This document shows, piece after piece, positions 17,909 to 25,353 of a stretch of DNA of 26,451 nt. The number at the start of each line of letters is the position of its first letter. Position 1 is the first letter of the stretch. Location: positions 13,136-39,586 of IMG/VR virus record IMGVR_UViG_3300002242_000001; one strand, written 5' to 3'. The translations under genes were made by a program, and so were the position numbers. The notes beneath the pieces were generated by a model, which did not search any database, was not told where the DNA came from, and worked only from the letters and a program-made list of their open reading frames with translations. Source of the DNA: a virus.

Positions 17909-19105
17909 ATGAACGTATGCATCAGCAAAAAAGTACTTGGGACTAGCTTACACTTATTGTCAAAACCCGATGGGTCAATTGAGTGGACTTCTAAAGTTTC
18001 TGGAGGATCTTTCCCTGTAGGTTTTTCAGAGTATGACACTTTTACAACCATTACCAACTTACTCGGAAAAGAGCTGGTTCTTACTCCAGGAAAGAAGTTC
18101 GTTGACATGATGAGATACCTCCAAGTGGAGGATAATATTCCGTGGCATCTTGTTGTCCCAGGGAAAATCTTTAAGGAGTTCGTCCAGAGGATCGTAGATG
18201 ACTCCAGATCACTTTCTACTAGCGACCAGTATGTATACTATCAAAACTACTTGATTAAAGCACAGAGATCAACCCAGAGGTTATCACCAGCTAAGATTGA
18301 CGAGAACGAGTACAAGCGGTTGATGATGGATTCAAAGACGATGAACAAGAACGTTATCCAGAGCTTTACTCCAGAGGCAGGATATGCCAAACGATCCACA
18401 TACGGATTTACATCTACTAATACAGGCCGATTAACTGTACGAAAAGGTCCACAAATTCTTACTCTCAAGAAAGAACACAGGTCTATATTGAAGTCTAGAT
18501 TCCCAAAGGGAAGAATAATTCAACTTGACTATACGAGCCTAGAGCCTCGTGTCGCCCTGTCGATGATCGGACAAAATCCTCCGAAGGATATCTACAATTT
18601 CGTTGCCGAAAACATACTTGATGATCAGGTAGGTAGAGAGTCTGCAAAGCTATTGACTATCGCTCTTCTTTATGGAATGGGGCAGAAAAGAGTAAAAAAT
18701 ATTCTGTCTGGAACTTATCTAGACCCGAGAGAGACAATGAACAAGCTAGATAAGTTCTTCGGTGCCCAGATTATTCGTGAAGAATTATCAAAGCAGGCAG
18801 AGACTGGTTTTATTCAAAATTATTACGGTCGGAACATAAGGGTCAGGAGCGATTCCGAGCATGTTCTTTATAACAATCTTATCCAGTCTACAGCTGTTGA
18901 TGTTGCTTTGCAAGGATTTACGAAAATGATAGATAAGATCTATGAAGAAGAGAAGCAGATGCGACCTATTTTTATTCTGCATGACGCTTTGATTATAGAT
19001 TGCCCACCGGAAGAAGTAGGATTCTTAGATGAGCTTTGTAGCCTCGGAAGCAAAGCCGAAAACCTAGATGCACATTTTTACATTAAGAAGGAACTTGTAA
19101 ATTGA
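17909..19105 (+). CDS. Family A DNA polymerase, polymerase domain only
   Basis: This replicates phage DNA. All core family A motifs are present in order: TSTNTGRLT (residues 168-176, template/primer contact, R174); motif A RIIQLDYTSLEPRVAL with catalytic D207 and E212; motif B RESAKLLTIALLYGMG with R243, K247 and Y255; motif C FILHDALIID with catalytic D359. At only 398 residues it lacks a 3'-5' exonuclease domain. About 165 residues precede the TGRL motif, enough for a reduced thumb. The spacing from motif A to motif B is shorter than in E. coli Pol I (36 versus 49 residues). The glutamate after the motif C aspartate (HDE, E883 in Pol I) is alanine here. The start ATG has no ribosome binding site. 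It heads the replication block and is coupled to the next gene (TTGA overlap). Proofreading would have to come from another gene outside this window. Confidence 0.9.
   Translation: MNVCISKKVLGTSLHLLSKPDGSIEWTSKVSGGSFPVGFSEYDTFTTITNLLGKELVLTPGKKFVDMMRYLQVEDNIPWHLVVPGKIFKEFVQRIVDDSRSLSTSDQYVYYQNYLIKAQRSTQRLSPAKIDENEYKRLMMDSKTMNKNVIQSFTPEAGYAKRSTYGFTSTNTGRLTVRKGPQILTLKKEHRSILKSRFPKGRIIQLDYTSLEPRVALSMIGQNPPKDIYNFVAENILDDQVGRESAKLLTIALLYGMGQKRVKNILSGTYLDPRETMNKLDKFFGAQIIREELSKQAETGFIQNYYGRNIRVRSDSEHVLYNNLIQSTAVDVALQGFTKMIDKIYEEEKQMRPIFILHDALIIDCPPEEVGFLDELCSLGSKAENLDAHFYIKKELVN
19088..19092 (+). promoter_or_regulatory. Ribosome binding site deciding a TTG start
   Basis: AAGGA lies 9 bases before TTG at 19102 but 21 bases before the next in-frame ATG (19114). 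The TTG, overlapping the polymerase stop as TTGA, is therefore the better start. Confidence 0.5.
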
Positions 19106-19692
19106 CTATTGAAATGAATATTGAGAAAATGCAACACGATTATGAGATGTTTAGATCTCTTTGCGAAAAGCTGGGGCATAGATCAAAAGCTGCAGCGGAG
19201 CTTCTTAGTCATATTGAAGAGCGGCTAGTTACCTGCCCATCTTCAGAGCGAAATGAGTATTTTAATTCTTTTCCCGGCGGTTTGCTGGATCATGCCTTGA
19301 AGATTCTTGATGCTTCTTACAAGTTGGTAAAAGCACACGATGCTAAACTCCCGAGGGAGTCCATCATCCTGTGCTCTCTGTTTTGCCTTATCGGAAAAGT
19401 CGGTGACGAAGAAAAAGACCTCTACTTGCCTCAAGATAATGACTGGCGTCGAAACAATCTCGGGGAGAACTATAAGTTTAATCCAGAATTACGTCATATG
19501 AGAGCGACCCATCGATCCCTTTACCTTCTTCAAAAGTTTGGCATCGACCTAACTCAAGAGGAGTGGCTTGCGATCTTGCTGGCCGATGGACTTACCGACG
19601 ACACACGACTTTACTCTATGAAGGAACCAACACTTGCGCTGGTGATTTCCTCTGCTAACAAGCTGGTCATGGCTGCCGCAAGAGAGTCTTAA
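19102..19692 (+). CDS. Degenerate HD-domain-like protein
   Basis: A 196-residue protein that keeps the frame of an HD phosphohydrolase-like fold but has lost the metal-binding dyad. FPGGLLDHALKI (residues 57-68) matches the G-G-L-x-x-H-x-L helix of YhaM-type HD proteins, with H64 retained. The following helix, SLFCLIGKVGD (92-102), has C95-L96 where H-D is expected before x-G-K. Later, THRSLYLLQKFGIDLTQEEW (136-155) keeps H137, LADG (160-163) stands where an H/N-D-G is usual, and VISSANKL (181-188) lacks the final H-x-x-D. Metal-dependent hydrolysis therefore looks unlikely. It starts within the polymerase stop, so the two products are probably made together, and a structural or regulatory role in replication is conceivable. 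The family comparison is from memory. Confidence 0.65.
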   Translation: MTIEMNIEKMQHDYEMFRSLCEKLGHRSKAAAELLSHIEERLVTCPSSERNEYFNSFPGGLLDHALKILDASYKLVKAHDAKLPRESIILCSLFCLIGKVGDEEKDLYLPQDNDWRRNNLGENYKFNPELRHMRATHRSLYLLQKFGIDLTQEEWLAILLADGLTDDTRLYSMKEPTLALVISSANKLVMAAARES

Positions 19693-19714
19693 ACAGCTCT
19701 TTCTCTCGTTGATG

Positions 19715-19726
19715 TATATTTATAAC
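19715..19726 (+). promoter_or_regulatory. Candidate promoter TATATTTATAAC next to a start codon
   Basis: TATATTTATAA recurs from 6948-6958 (tail tube promoter). The hexamer TATAAC (19721-19726) ends 4 bases before ATG 19731 and no Shine-Dalgarno sequence is present, the same layout as at 17909. Confidence 0.4.
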
Positions 19727-19730
19727 CGCT

Positions 19731-20426
19731 ATGAAGAAACGTTTCACACCCAAGTATGTTAAGCGCGCCACTGACCGACCATCTGGGATCGCACAGACCG
19801 GGGCTGGCCCTATGTCTGCAAAAATCGCACCTCCCGATGCTCACCGACTTGGAAACCTTCCCCAGGATTGGCCCCGATCCGGACAGTCCGGCCAATACAC
19901 AGCCTCAATCATGGGCCGCATGGGTGACGGAAGCTTAGCTTACTACACAGATGAGGATATCGAGGAATTTAGGGATCAAGATGGCCCACCAGGAAAAGCT
20001 GGTAACTACCAGTCGGACATGAAACGTGTATACATTAAAAAAGGCGGCGGCAAAGGAATGATCGGAGCTGCTGGAATACATGAGACTAAGGAGCCAAGCA
20101 TGGAAGAGCAAACCCTACGTGAGCTAATTCGAGAGATGATTCAACAGGAGCTGACTGAAGCCCGTAAGAGAAAAATGCCCGCCGATGTCGCTGCATACTC
20201 AGTTGAGCTCATGGATGAGGACGAGATAGAAGAAGATAATGAGGATATGGATGAGTTCTCCGGCGCCGGCGCAGTTGCTGGATTTTCCTTGCCATTAGGC
20301 GCTTCCAATGAGCCCTCCACATTGAAATCCCGCGGTGACTTCTCTTCTCGAATGTTCGGTGGCGGCCCGATTAAGCTCAACGCCCGAATCCTTTCCCGAC
20401 GAAAAAAAGTAAAAAATACTCGATAG
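19731..20426 (+). CDS. Unrecognised 231-residue phage protein
   Basis: No family recognised. The N-terminal 75 residues are basic and Pro/Gly-rich (KKRFTPKYVKRATDRPSG, LPQDWPRSGQSGQYTASIM). A helix at about residues 125-145 (MEEQTLRELIREMIQQELTE) resembles the L-R-x-x-I-R-E-x-I-x-x-E-L helix found in many small marine phage proteins. An acidic stretch (MDEDEIEEDNEDMDEF) and a basic C-terminus (LSRRKKVKNTR) follow. The alternation of basic, acidic and basic segments with low order is reminiscent of scaffold or virion-associated proteins, but that is only an impression. It sits between the HD-like gene and SSB, and is visibly richer in G and C than its neighbours. No ribosome binding site is seen, so the start may be leaderless or misplaced. 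Confidence 0.65.
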   Translation: MKKRFTPKYVKRATDRPSGIAQTGAGPMSAKIAPPDAHRLGNLPQDWPRSGQSGQYTASIMGRMGDGSLAYYTDEDIEEFRDQDGPPGKAGNYQSDMKRVYIKKGGGKGMIGAAGIHETKEPSMEEQTLRELIREMIQQELTEARKRKMPADVAAYSVELMDEDEIEEDNEDMDEFSGAGAVAGFSLPLGASNEPSTLKSRGDFSSRMFGGGPIKLNARILSRRKKVKNTR

Positions 20427-20429
20427 AGC

Positions 20430-20458
20430 TTGAACATCTCCTGCAGTTAGTGTAAATT
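20430..20458 (+). promoter_or_regulatory. Sigma70-like promoter of the SSB gene
   Basis: TTGAAC (20430-20435) and TAAATT (20453-20458) are separated by exactly 17 bases in the gap before the SSB gene. This is the best host-type promoter in the window and would suit early, strong expression. Confidence 0.5.
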
Positions 20459-20480
20459 AAACACATCCAAACTGCCAACT

Positions 20481-20486
20481 AAGGAG
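20481..20486 (+). promoter_or_regulatory. Strong Shine-Dalgarno of the SSB gene
   Basis: AAGGAG with 7-base spacing to ATG 20494 is the strongest ribosome binding site in the window, as expected for a protein needed in large amounts. Confidence 0.7.
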
Positions 20487-20493
20487 ATATAAG

Positions 20494-21297
20494 ATGGCAC
20501 TTGATTTTGACGCAATCCGACGTAAGGTTGCACAACTTTCGGGCAACGGCCCTCGGAAGAGTTCTGTTTTTTGGCGCCCAGATGAGGGCGAATATACTGT
20601 CCGCTTGGTGCCGTGGAAGGACAGCGATGGCCAGCCGTTCAAGGAGCGTTGGTTCTATTATAATATTGGTGAGAACCGAGGTATTCTTGCTCCCAAGCAG
20701 TTCGGTAAGCCTGATCCTATTCAAGAGCTGATCAACAAGCTTCGTGACGACGGAACCCCTGAGTCGGCTGAGCTGTGCAAGCGCCTGTACCCCAAGATGA
20801 GAGCTTATGCTCCCGTCGTTGTTCGAGGTGAGGAAGATAAGGGAACCCAGCTTTGGTCCTTTGGTAAGCGTGTATACCAAGATCTGCTTTCTATCATGCT
20901 TGATCCAGATTATGGTGACATCACCGATCCTTTTGAGGGTCGTGATGTTAAGGTAACCATCTCTAAGCAAGCCGGACAAAATTGGGCCACTACTACAGTT
21001 ATGCCTCGCGGTAAGCAGACTAGCCTGACTGATAATGATGAACAGGCAAAGACTTTGCTTGATAACTTGCCCAACTTGGAAGAACTTTACACGCTTGAAT
21101 CCTATGAGGAGATCGAGAAGAAGGTGAATGACTGGCTCAACGGTGAGTCTTCAGTCGAGGGAACCGAGAAGACCACTACTGGTACTACTACGACCAACGC
21201 AACGACTACTACGAGTACTACTGCTTCATCTAATACGAGTGATGGCAAGCAATACACTTCTCTTGATGACGCTTTTGCTGATCTTCTAAACGACTGA
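20494..21297 (+). CDS. Single-stranded DNA binding protein (gp32-like)
   Basis: A 267-residue protein that coats single-stranded DNA during replication and recombination. The N-terminus (LDFDAIRRKVAQLSG) resembles the gp32 cooperativity region. The core contains VFWRPDEGEYTVRLVPW (residues 25-41), FKERWFYYNIGENRGILAPK (49-68), and CKRLYPKMRAYAPVVVRG (95-112), strands typical of gp32-type OB folds. The His/Cys3 zinc cluster of T4 gp32 is absent: only one Cys (95) is present. Residues 224-246 form a Thr-rich linker, and the acidic tail ends SLDDAFADLLND, the usual protein-interaction tail. The stop is 7 bases before the RecA-like gene, and the two work together in strand exchange. GAGG in the last codons serves that next gene. 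Confidence 0.85.
   Translation: MALDFDAIRRKVAQLSGNGPRKSSVFWRPDEGEYTVRLVPWKDSDGQPFKERWFYYNIGENRGILAPKQFGKPDPIQELINKLRDDGTPESAELCKRLYPKMRAYAPVVVRGEEDKGTQLWSFGKRVYQDLLSIMLDPDYGDITDPFEGRDVKVTISKQAGQNWATTTVMPRGKQTSLTDNDEQAKTLLDNLPNLEELYTLESYEEIEKKVNDWLNGESSVEGTEKTTTGTTTTNATTTTSTTASSNTSDGKQYTSLDDAFADLLND
21169..21243 (+). repeat. ACT/ACG/ACC trinucleotide-like tract encoding the SSB linker
   Basis: Mostly Thr codons (ACT, ACG, ACC) interrupted by Gly, Asn, Ala and Ser codons. They encode the flexible linker between the DNA-binding core and the acidic tail. Such tracts can change length by slippage. Confidence 0.6.
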
Positions 21298-21304
21298 GGT
21301 AATA

Positions 21305-22492
21305 ATGGCTAGGAATAAGACGCCTAAAAAGGGTCCCGGGACTGATGATTTCACTTCAGATCTAATTAAGTCTCTAAACAAGGATCACGGAAGTCGAATA
21401 GCCTATAATCTCAGTGTTGATGAGTCTCCTACACATGTGAAGGCCTGGGTCTCTACAGGAATTCGTCAGCTTGATTATATCGCCGCCAATCGAAAAGGCG
21501 GAGGTCTACCTTGCGGACGAATCGTAGAGATCTTTGGTCCTCCATCTATTGGTAAATCTCACATCGCCCTCCAGATCGCTCGTAGTACACAAGCGATGGG
21601 AGGAATCGTGGTGTATATCGATACTGAGAACGGGACATCAGTTGAGAACCTTGGGTTGCTAGGTGTTGATGTATCTAAGCGATTTGTTTTTATCGAGACT
21701 GCTTGCACAGAAGAAGTGTTTGAAGTTGCTGAGTCTACTATCATGAAGGCCCGTGGTTTAAACAAAGATGTTCCAATTACAATTATTTGGGACTCAGTTG
21801 CTGCCTCCTCGCCAAAAGCGGAGCTGACCGGCGATTACGACAAAGACACTATCGGCTTACAAGCAAGATCTATTTCTAGAGGAATGCGTAAGATCACACA
21901 AGTGATCGGTAATACTAATACTTTGTTCATCGCGCTTAATCAAACGAGAACGAAGATCGGTGTAATGTATGGCGATCCTACAACCACACCGGGCGGCATG
22001 GCAATTCCTTTTCACTCTTCCACCCGAATTAAGTTAGGTGCTGGCTCACCCATCAAGAACAAAGATGGTGATGTCGTAGGGATCAATGTCTCAGCCAAGA
22101 CTATTAAGAATAAAGTCGCCCCTCCTTTCCGCTCTTGCCAATTTGAGATTCATTTTGGTGTAGGTGTGAAAGAACATGAGCAGATAACTGATCTCTTAAG
22201 GTCTTCAGGCGATGTCACTGCCGGAGGAAAGACATATTCTGTGGAAGGTGCAGGTGCTTGGAAGACCCTTACAGTTTCTAATGCCAAGACCGGCGAAGTA
22301 GAAGTAGAAAAGAAGTTTACTAAAAGTGGCATGGAAGATGTGCTAAAGAATCCCGAGTTTGCGCCCCATATTGAGGTGATGCTCGAAGAACTTCTTGTCA
22401 AGCAATTCCAGGGAAATGCTGATTTTGATTCTGACTCTTATGAAGAAGTTCGAGCTGTGGCAATGGATTTAGCTGAGGCTGACCTTAAGTGA
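21305..22492 (+). CDS. RecA/UvsX-type recombinase
   Basis: An ATP-dependent strand-exchange protein of 395 residues. Residues 49-77 (VSTGIRQLDYIAANRKGGGL, then PCGRIVEIFG) lead to Walker A GPPSIGKS (78-85, usual bacterial form GPESSGKT). Catalytic Glu is at 108 (YIDTEN), Walker B is TIIWDSVAA with D163, and the signature LFIALNQTRTKIGVMYGDP (207-225) continues into the L2 loop TTTPGGMAIPFHSSTRIKL. The NQ-x-R-x-K-I-G-V and TTPGG-x-A-x-x-F-x-S-x-R pattern is closer to cellular RecA than to T4 UvsX. C-terminal residues 300-395 differ from both. It acts with the SSB encoded just upstream in recombination-dependent replication and repair. GAGGT at 21296-21300 is 4 bases before the ATG, and the stop overlaps the dUTPase start (GTGA). 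Confidence 0.92.
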   Translation: MARNKTPKKGPGTDDFTSDLIKSLNKDHGSRIAYNLSVDESPTHVKAWVSTGIRQLDYIAANRKGGGLPCGRIVEIFGPPSIGKSHIALQIARSTQAMGGIVVYIDTENGTSVENLGLLGVDVSKRFVFIETACTEEVFEVAESTIMKARGLNKDVPITIIWDSVAASSPKAELTGDYDKDTIGLQARSISRGMRKITQVIGNTNTLFIALNQTRTKIGVMYGDPTTTPGGMAIPFHSSTRIKLGAGSPIKNKDGDVVGINVSAKTIKNKVAPPFRSCQFEIHFGVGVKEHEQITDLLRSSGDVTAGGKTYSVEGAGAWKTLTVSNAKTGEVEVEKKFTKSGMEDVLKNPEFAPHIEVMLEELLVKQFQGNADFDSDSYEEVRAVAMDLAEADLK

Positions 22493-22953
22493 CCTGTATA
22501 GTAAAAGTAAAGAAAACCCACCCAGATGCAAAGCTTCCCGTCCAGGAAAAAGGTGATGTAGGTTGGGATCTTTTCGCAATTGAGTCAGGAGTAATTACCG
22601 CAGGAACTACTGGAATGATTCATACAGGATTGACCTTAGCGGGAACGCCTATCGAGACAGACCCTTACAAACGCGTGTTGATAAAGATCGAGGGACGATC
22701 AGGTCTTGCCCTTAAGAAATCTGTTTTTCCAGTCGGCGGAATTATCGATCCATATTATCGAGGTGAGATTTGCGCACTTCTTTACAATGGTGGAAAAGAG
22801 GATTTCTGGTATGAGCCTGGGGATAGAGTTGCTCAAATTGTACTTTATCCTGTTCATGCCCGAGCTTTATCTAGCGGGACGAAGTTCGTGGAATCCGATG
22901 TAATACATACAACAGATCGAGGAACCAAGGGATTCGGGTCGTCCGGAAAGTAA
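22489..22953 (+). CDS. dut: dUTP diphosphatase (trimeric dUTPase)
   Basis: Hydrolyses dUTP to dUMP and pyrophosphate, keeping uracil out of DNA and supplying dUMP for dTMP synthesis. All five motifs of the trimeric family are present in 154 residues: motif 1 GDVGWDLFA (22-30), motif 2 GRSGLALK (69-76), motif 3 GGIIDPYYRGEICALLYN (83-100) with catalytic D87 and uracil-stacking Y90, motif 4 PGDRVAQIVL (110-119), motif 5 RGTKGFGSSG (144-153). The GTG start overlaps the recombinase stop by 4 bases, so translation is coupled. It looks full length and active. Confidence 0.96.
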   Translation: MTCIVKVKKTHPDAKLPVQEKGDVGWDLFAIESGVITAGTTGMIHTGLTLAGTPIETDPYKRVLIKIEGRSGLALKKSVFPVGGIIDPYYRGEICALLYNGGKEDFWYEPGDRVAQIVLYPVHARALSSGTKFVESDVIHTTDRGTKGFGSSGK

Positions 22954-22954
22954 G

Positions 22955-23899
22955 ATGAATAATCCAACTTTGGTGCTTGACTGCATGAACATCTTTATTA
23001 GGTGTTATGCGGCTAACCCAAAAATGTCTGCGCAAGGATTTCATGTTGGAGGAGTCGTAGGATTTCTCAAAACTCTGCGTGGTGTATGTAATAAATTTTC
23101 TCCGGGTAAGATTATTGCTGTTTGGGAAGGCGGTGGCTCTTCGCGTCGAAGAGCTATCTACCCAGGTTATAAAAAAGGTAAAAAACCAAAGAGGATGAAT
23201 CGCTTCTATGAAGACGATATCCCAGATAGCGAGAAAAATAAAAACTTCCAGATCGCTACTTTGATCTCTATGCTTAAGGATTTACCTATATGCCAAGTAT
23301 ATGTAAATGATTGCGAATGCGATGATGTGATAGGTTATCTGTGTCAGTACACGCTAAAAGATGATAAGAAGATAATAATCTCTTCAGATCAGGATTATTA
23401 CCAGCTCTTGAATGAGAATACACAGATTTACAGGCTTGGAAAAAAAGAGATTGTATCTGCTGATGATGTTTTAGATCTCACAGGAGTGTCTGCTGTTAAT
23501 TACTGTCTTGCTAAATGTCTTGTTGGAGATAGTTCAGACAATATTAAAGGCATAAAAGGCGCTGGCTTTAAGAGCGTCGCCAAACGCTTTCCGGATCTTA
23601 CAAGTGAAAAAGAGTGTAATTTAAGTGAGATTTTTGAAGCTGCTTCTGGGAAGAGAGATGAAAAGATTAAGCTGTACCGAGAGATAGCAGACAACTTTGA
23701 TATCGTGAAAAGAAACTGGCGATTAATATATTTAAATACGAATAATTTATCTGCGGCACAGATGACTCAAATTAATCATGTAATAGATACATTTGAGCCC
23801 CGGAGAAATAAGATAAGTTTGATGAGAGGGTTGATCAAGGTCGGAGTTCAAAGCTTGGACGTTGAAGCTCTCATGTTAAGCATGATCTATGTGAAATGA
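22955..23899 (+). CDS. 5'-3' exonuclease / RNase H of the FEN family
   Basis: A flap and RNA-primer removing nuclease acting on lagging-strand DNA; the 314-residue length is close to T4 RNase H (305). Metal ligands are in the expected order: LVLDCMN (D9), a WEGGGSSRRRAIYPGYK segment (58-73) where the usual VFDG aspartate is Glu59, CECDDVIGYL (120-129; E121, D123, D124), ISSDQDYYQLL (142-152; D145, D147), and VGDSSDNIKGIKGAG (190-204; D192, D195) entering the helix-hairpin-helix. The Arg/Lys-rich segment after GGG is the helical arch region. It begins 1 base after dUTPase. Because the window's polymerase lacks any nuclease domain, this separate enzyme likely supplies the 5' nuclease function that Pol I carries internally. 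Confidence 0.88.
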   Translation: MNNPTLVLDCMNIFIRCYAANPKMSAQGFHVGGVVGFLKTLRGVCNKFSPGKIIAVWEGGGSSRRRAIYPGYKKGKKPKRMNRFYEDDIPDSEKNKNFQIATLISMLKDLPICQVYVNDCECDDVIGYLCQYTLKDDKKIIISSDQDYYQLLNENTQIYRLGKKEIVSADDVLDLTGVSAVNYCLAKCLVGDSSDNIKGIKGAGFKSVAKRFPDLTSEKECNLSEIFEAASGKRDEKIKLYREIADNFDIVKRNWRLIYLNTNNLSAAQMTQINHVIDTFEPRRNKISLMRGLIKVGVQSLDVEALMLSMIYVK

Positions 23900-23914
23900 T
23901 AAGGGGTAAGATAC

Positions 23915-25324
23915 GTGTCTTACGAAGAATCGGGCGCCTCTTTTGGAAGCTATGGAAAAGCATTCCAAGAGAAGATCGTTCAAGGGTTGCTAACTGATCG
24001 CCTCTGGGCTGAGCAGATGTCAGAAGTCATTAATGTTGATTTCTTTGATTTGAAATATCTTAAGTTTTTAGCTGACAGATACTTTAAATATCATGGAAAA
24101 TACAAAGACTTCCCCACACTCCAGTTATTAGTTTCGATAATTAGGGATGATCTTAAAGCAGGTAATGACACTGTTCTTCGAGATCAGATTATTGATTACT
24201 TACAGCGTATTCGACACAACCCAGACATGGGTGATCTTGAGTATGTTAAGGACAAAGCTTTAGATTTCTGCCGAAAGCAAGCATTTAAAGGTGCTCTAGA
24301 ACAAGCTGTAGATCTAATCCAGACTGATAAGTTTGACTCAGTTATGGATCTTATGAGGCATGCTCTGTCTGTAGGTACTACGCCGTCTATTGGTCATGAT
24401 CTTTTTGAGGATATGGACGCTCGATTTATAACCATTAGTCGCCATCCAGTCCCGACTGGAATTGATGTCTTAGATCAAAAAGGAATCTTGAACGGGGGGT
24501 TAGGGCGCGGTGAAATCGGAGTTATAACTGCACCTACTGGTGTAGGAAAATCACACATGCTAGTCAACCTCGGCGCCGCTGCCATAAGCCGAGGGAAAAA
24601 CGTTGTTCATTACACGTTTGAGCTTACTGAAAACTCCACTGGTCTCCGGTACGATTCTAACCTCTGCATGATTCCATCTAACGAGGTTCCTGAAAGAAGC
24701 GACGAGGTAAAAGAGGCATACGAGAAGATGGAGGGCCTTGGTCGGCTCATGATCAAAGAGTATCCTACAGGAACTGCAACAGTTCAAACACTTCGATCTC
24801 ACATCGAGAAGCTGTCCCTCAAAGGGTTTATTCCTGATCTTCTTGTTATCGACTATGCCGATATCATGAGGTCATCGCGACAGTATGAGTCTATGCGTCA
24901 TGAGCTTAAGAAAGTTTATGAAGATCTCCGAAACTTGGCGATGGAAAAGAACTTGCCAATCTGGACAGCCTCACAAAGTAATAGAGAAAGTGCATCTTCA
25001 GATATTGTTGGCCTTGAGAACATGGCTGAGTCTTATGGCAAAGCCCAAGTGGCTGATGTTGTCATCTCTATTTCCCGAAAACCCGTAGAGAAATCCAGTG
25101 GAATGGGCCGACTTTACGTCGCCAAAAATCGTGCTGGTCGAGATGGGATTGTGTTCCCAGTAAAATTAAATACGGCAATGTCAAGGTTTGCAGTAATTGA
25201 GAACACAGAAGAAATGACCCTGGCAGAAGCCCAGGGTAAAAATGAGAATGACATAAAAAAGGTTTTGCAACAAAAATGGAAACAAGTTAGCAAAAGAGAA
25301 AACAATGAAGGCGAAAAGAAATAG
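23915..25324 (+). CDS. Replicative DNA helicase, DnaB/gp41-like
   Basis: A hexameric 5'-3' helicase of the DnaB (RecA-fold, superfamily 4) type, 469 residues. N-terminal residues 15-150 form a helical region (FQEKIVQGLLTDRLWAEQMS) like the DnaB/gp41 N-domain. The motor contains PTGIDVLDQKGILNGGLGRG (180-199), Walker A APTGVGKS (206-213), catalytic E236 (YTFELTEN), Walker B LLVIDYADIM with D313, sensor TASQSNRES (351-359), and the arginine-finger region VAKNRAGRDG (402-411). The C-terminal 60 residues are charged and could bind a primase. The start is GTG at 23915 with AAGGGG (23901-23906), 8 bases upstream. It completes the replisome set, except for a primase and clamp proteins, which are not in this window. 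Confidence 0.92.
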   Translation: MSYEESGASFGSYGKAFQEKIVQGLLTDRLWAEQMSEVINVDFFDLKYLKFLADRYFKYHGKYKDFPTLQLLVSIIRDDLKAGNDTVLRDQIIDYLQRIRHNPDMGDLEYVKDKALDFCRKQAFKGALEQAVDLIQTDKFDSVMDLMRHALSVGTTPSIGHDLFEDMDARFITISRHPVPTGIDVLDQKGILNGGLGRGEIGVITAPTGVGKSHMLVNLGAAAISRGKNVVHYTFELTENSTGLRYDSNLCMIPSNEVPERSDEVKEAYEKMEGLGRLMIKEYPTGTATVQTLRSHIEKLSLKGFIPDLLVIDYADIMRSSRQYESMRHELKKVYEDLRNLAMEKNLPIWTASQSNRESASSDIVGLENMAESYGKAQVADVVISISRKPVEKSSGMGRLYVAKNRAGRDGIVFPVKLNTAMSRFAVIENTEEMTLAEAQGKNENDIKKVLQQKWKQVSKRENNEGEKK

Positions 25325-25353
25325 AATCTTATATTAAGAATCAAAGGAAAAAA

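Noticed and set aside
21169-21243. CRISPR-like or mobile-element repeat
   Set aside because: It is an in-frame Thr-codon tract within the SSB gene with no spacers or terminal repeats.
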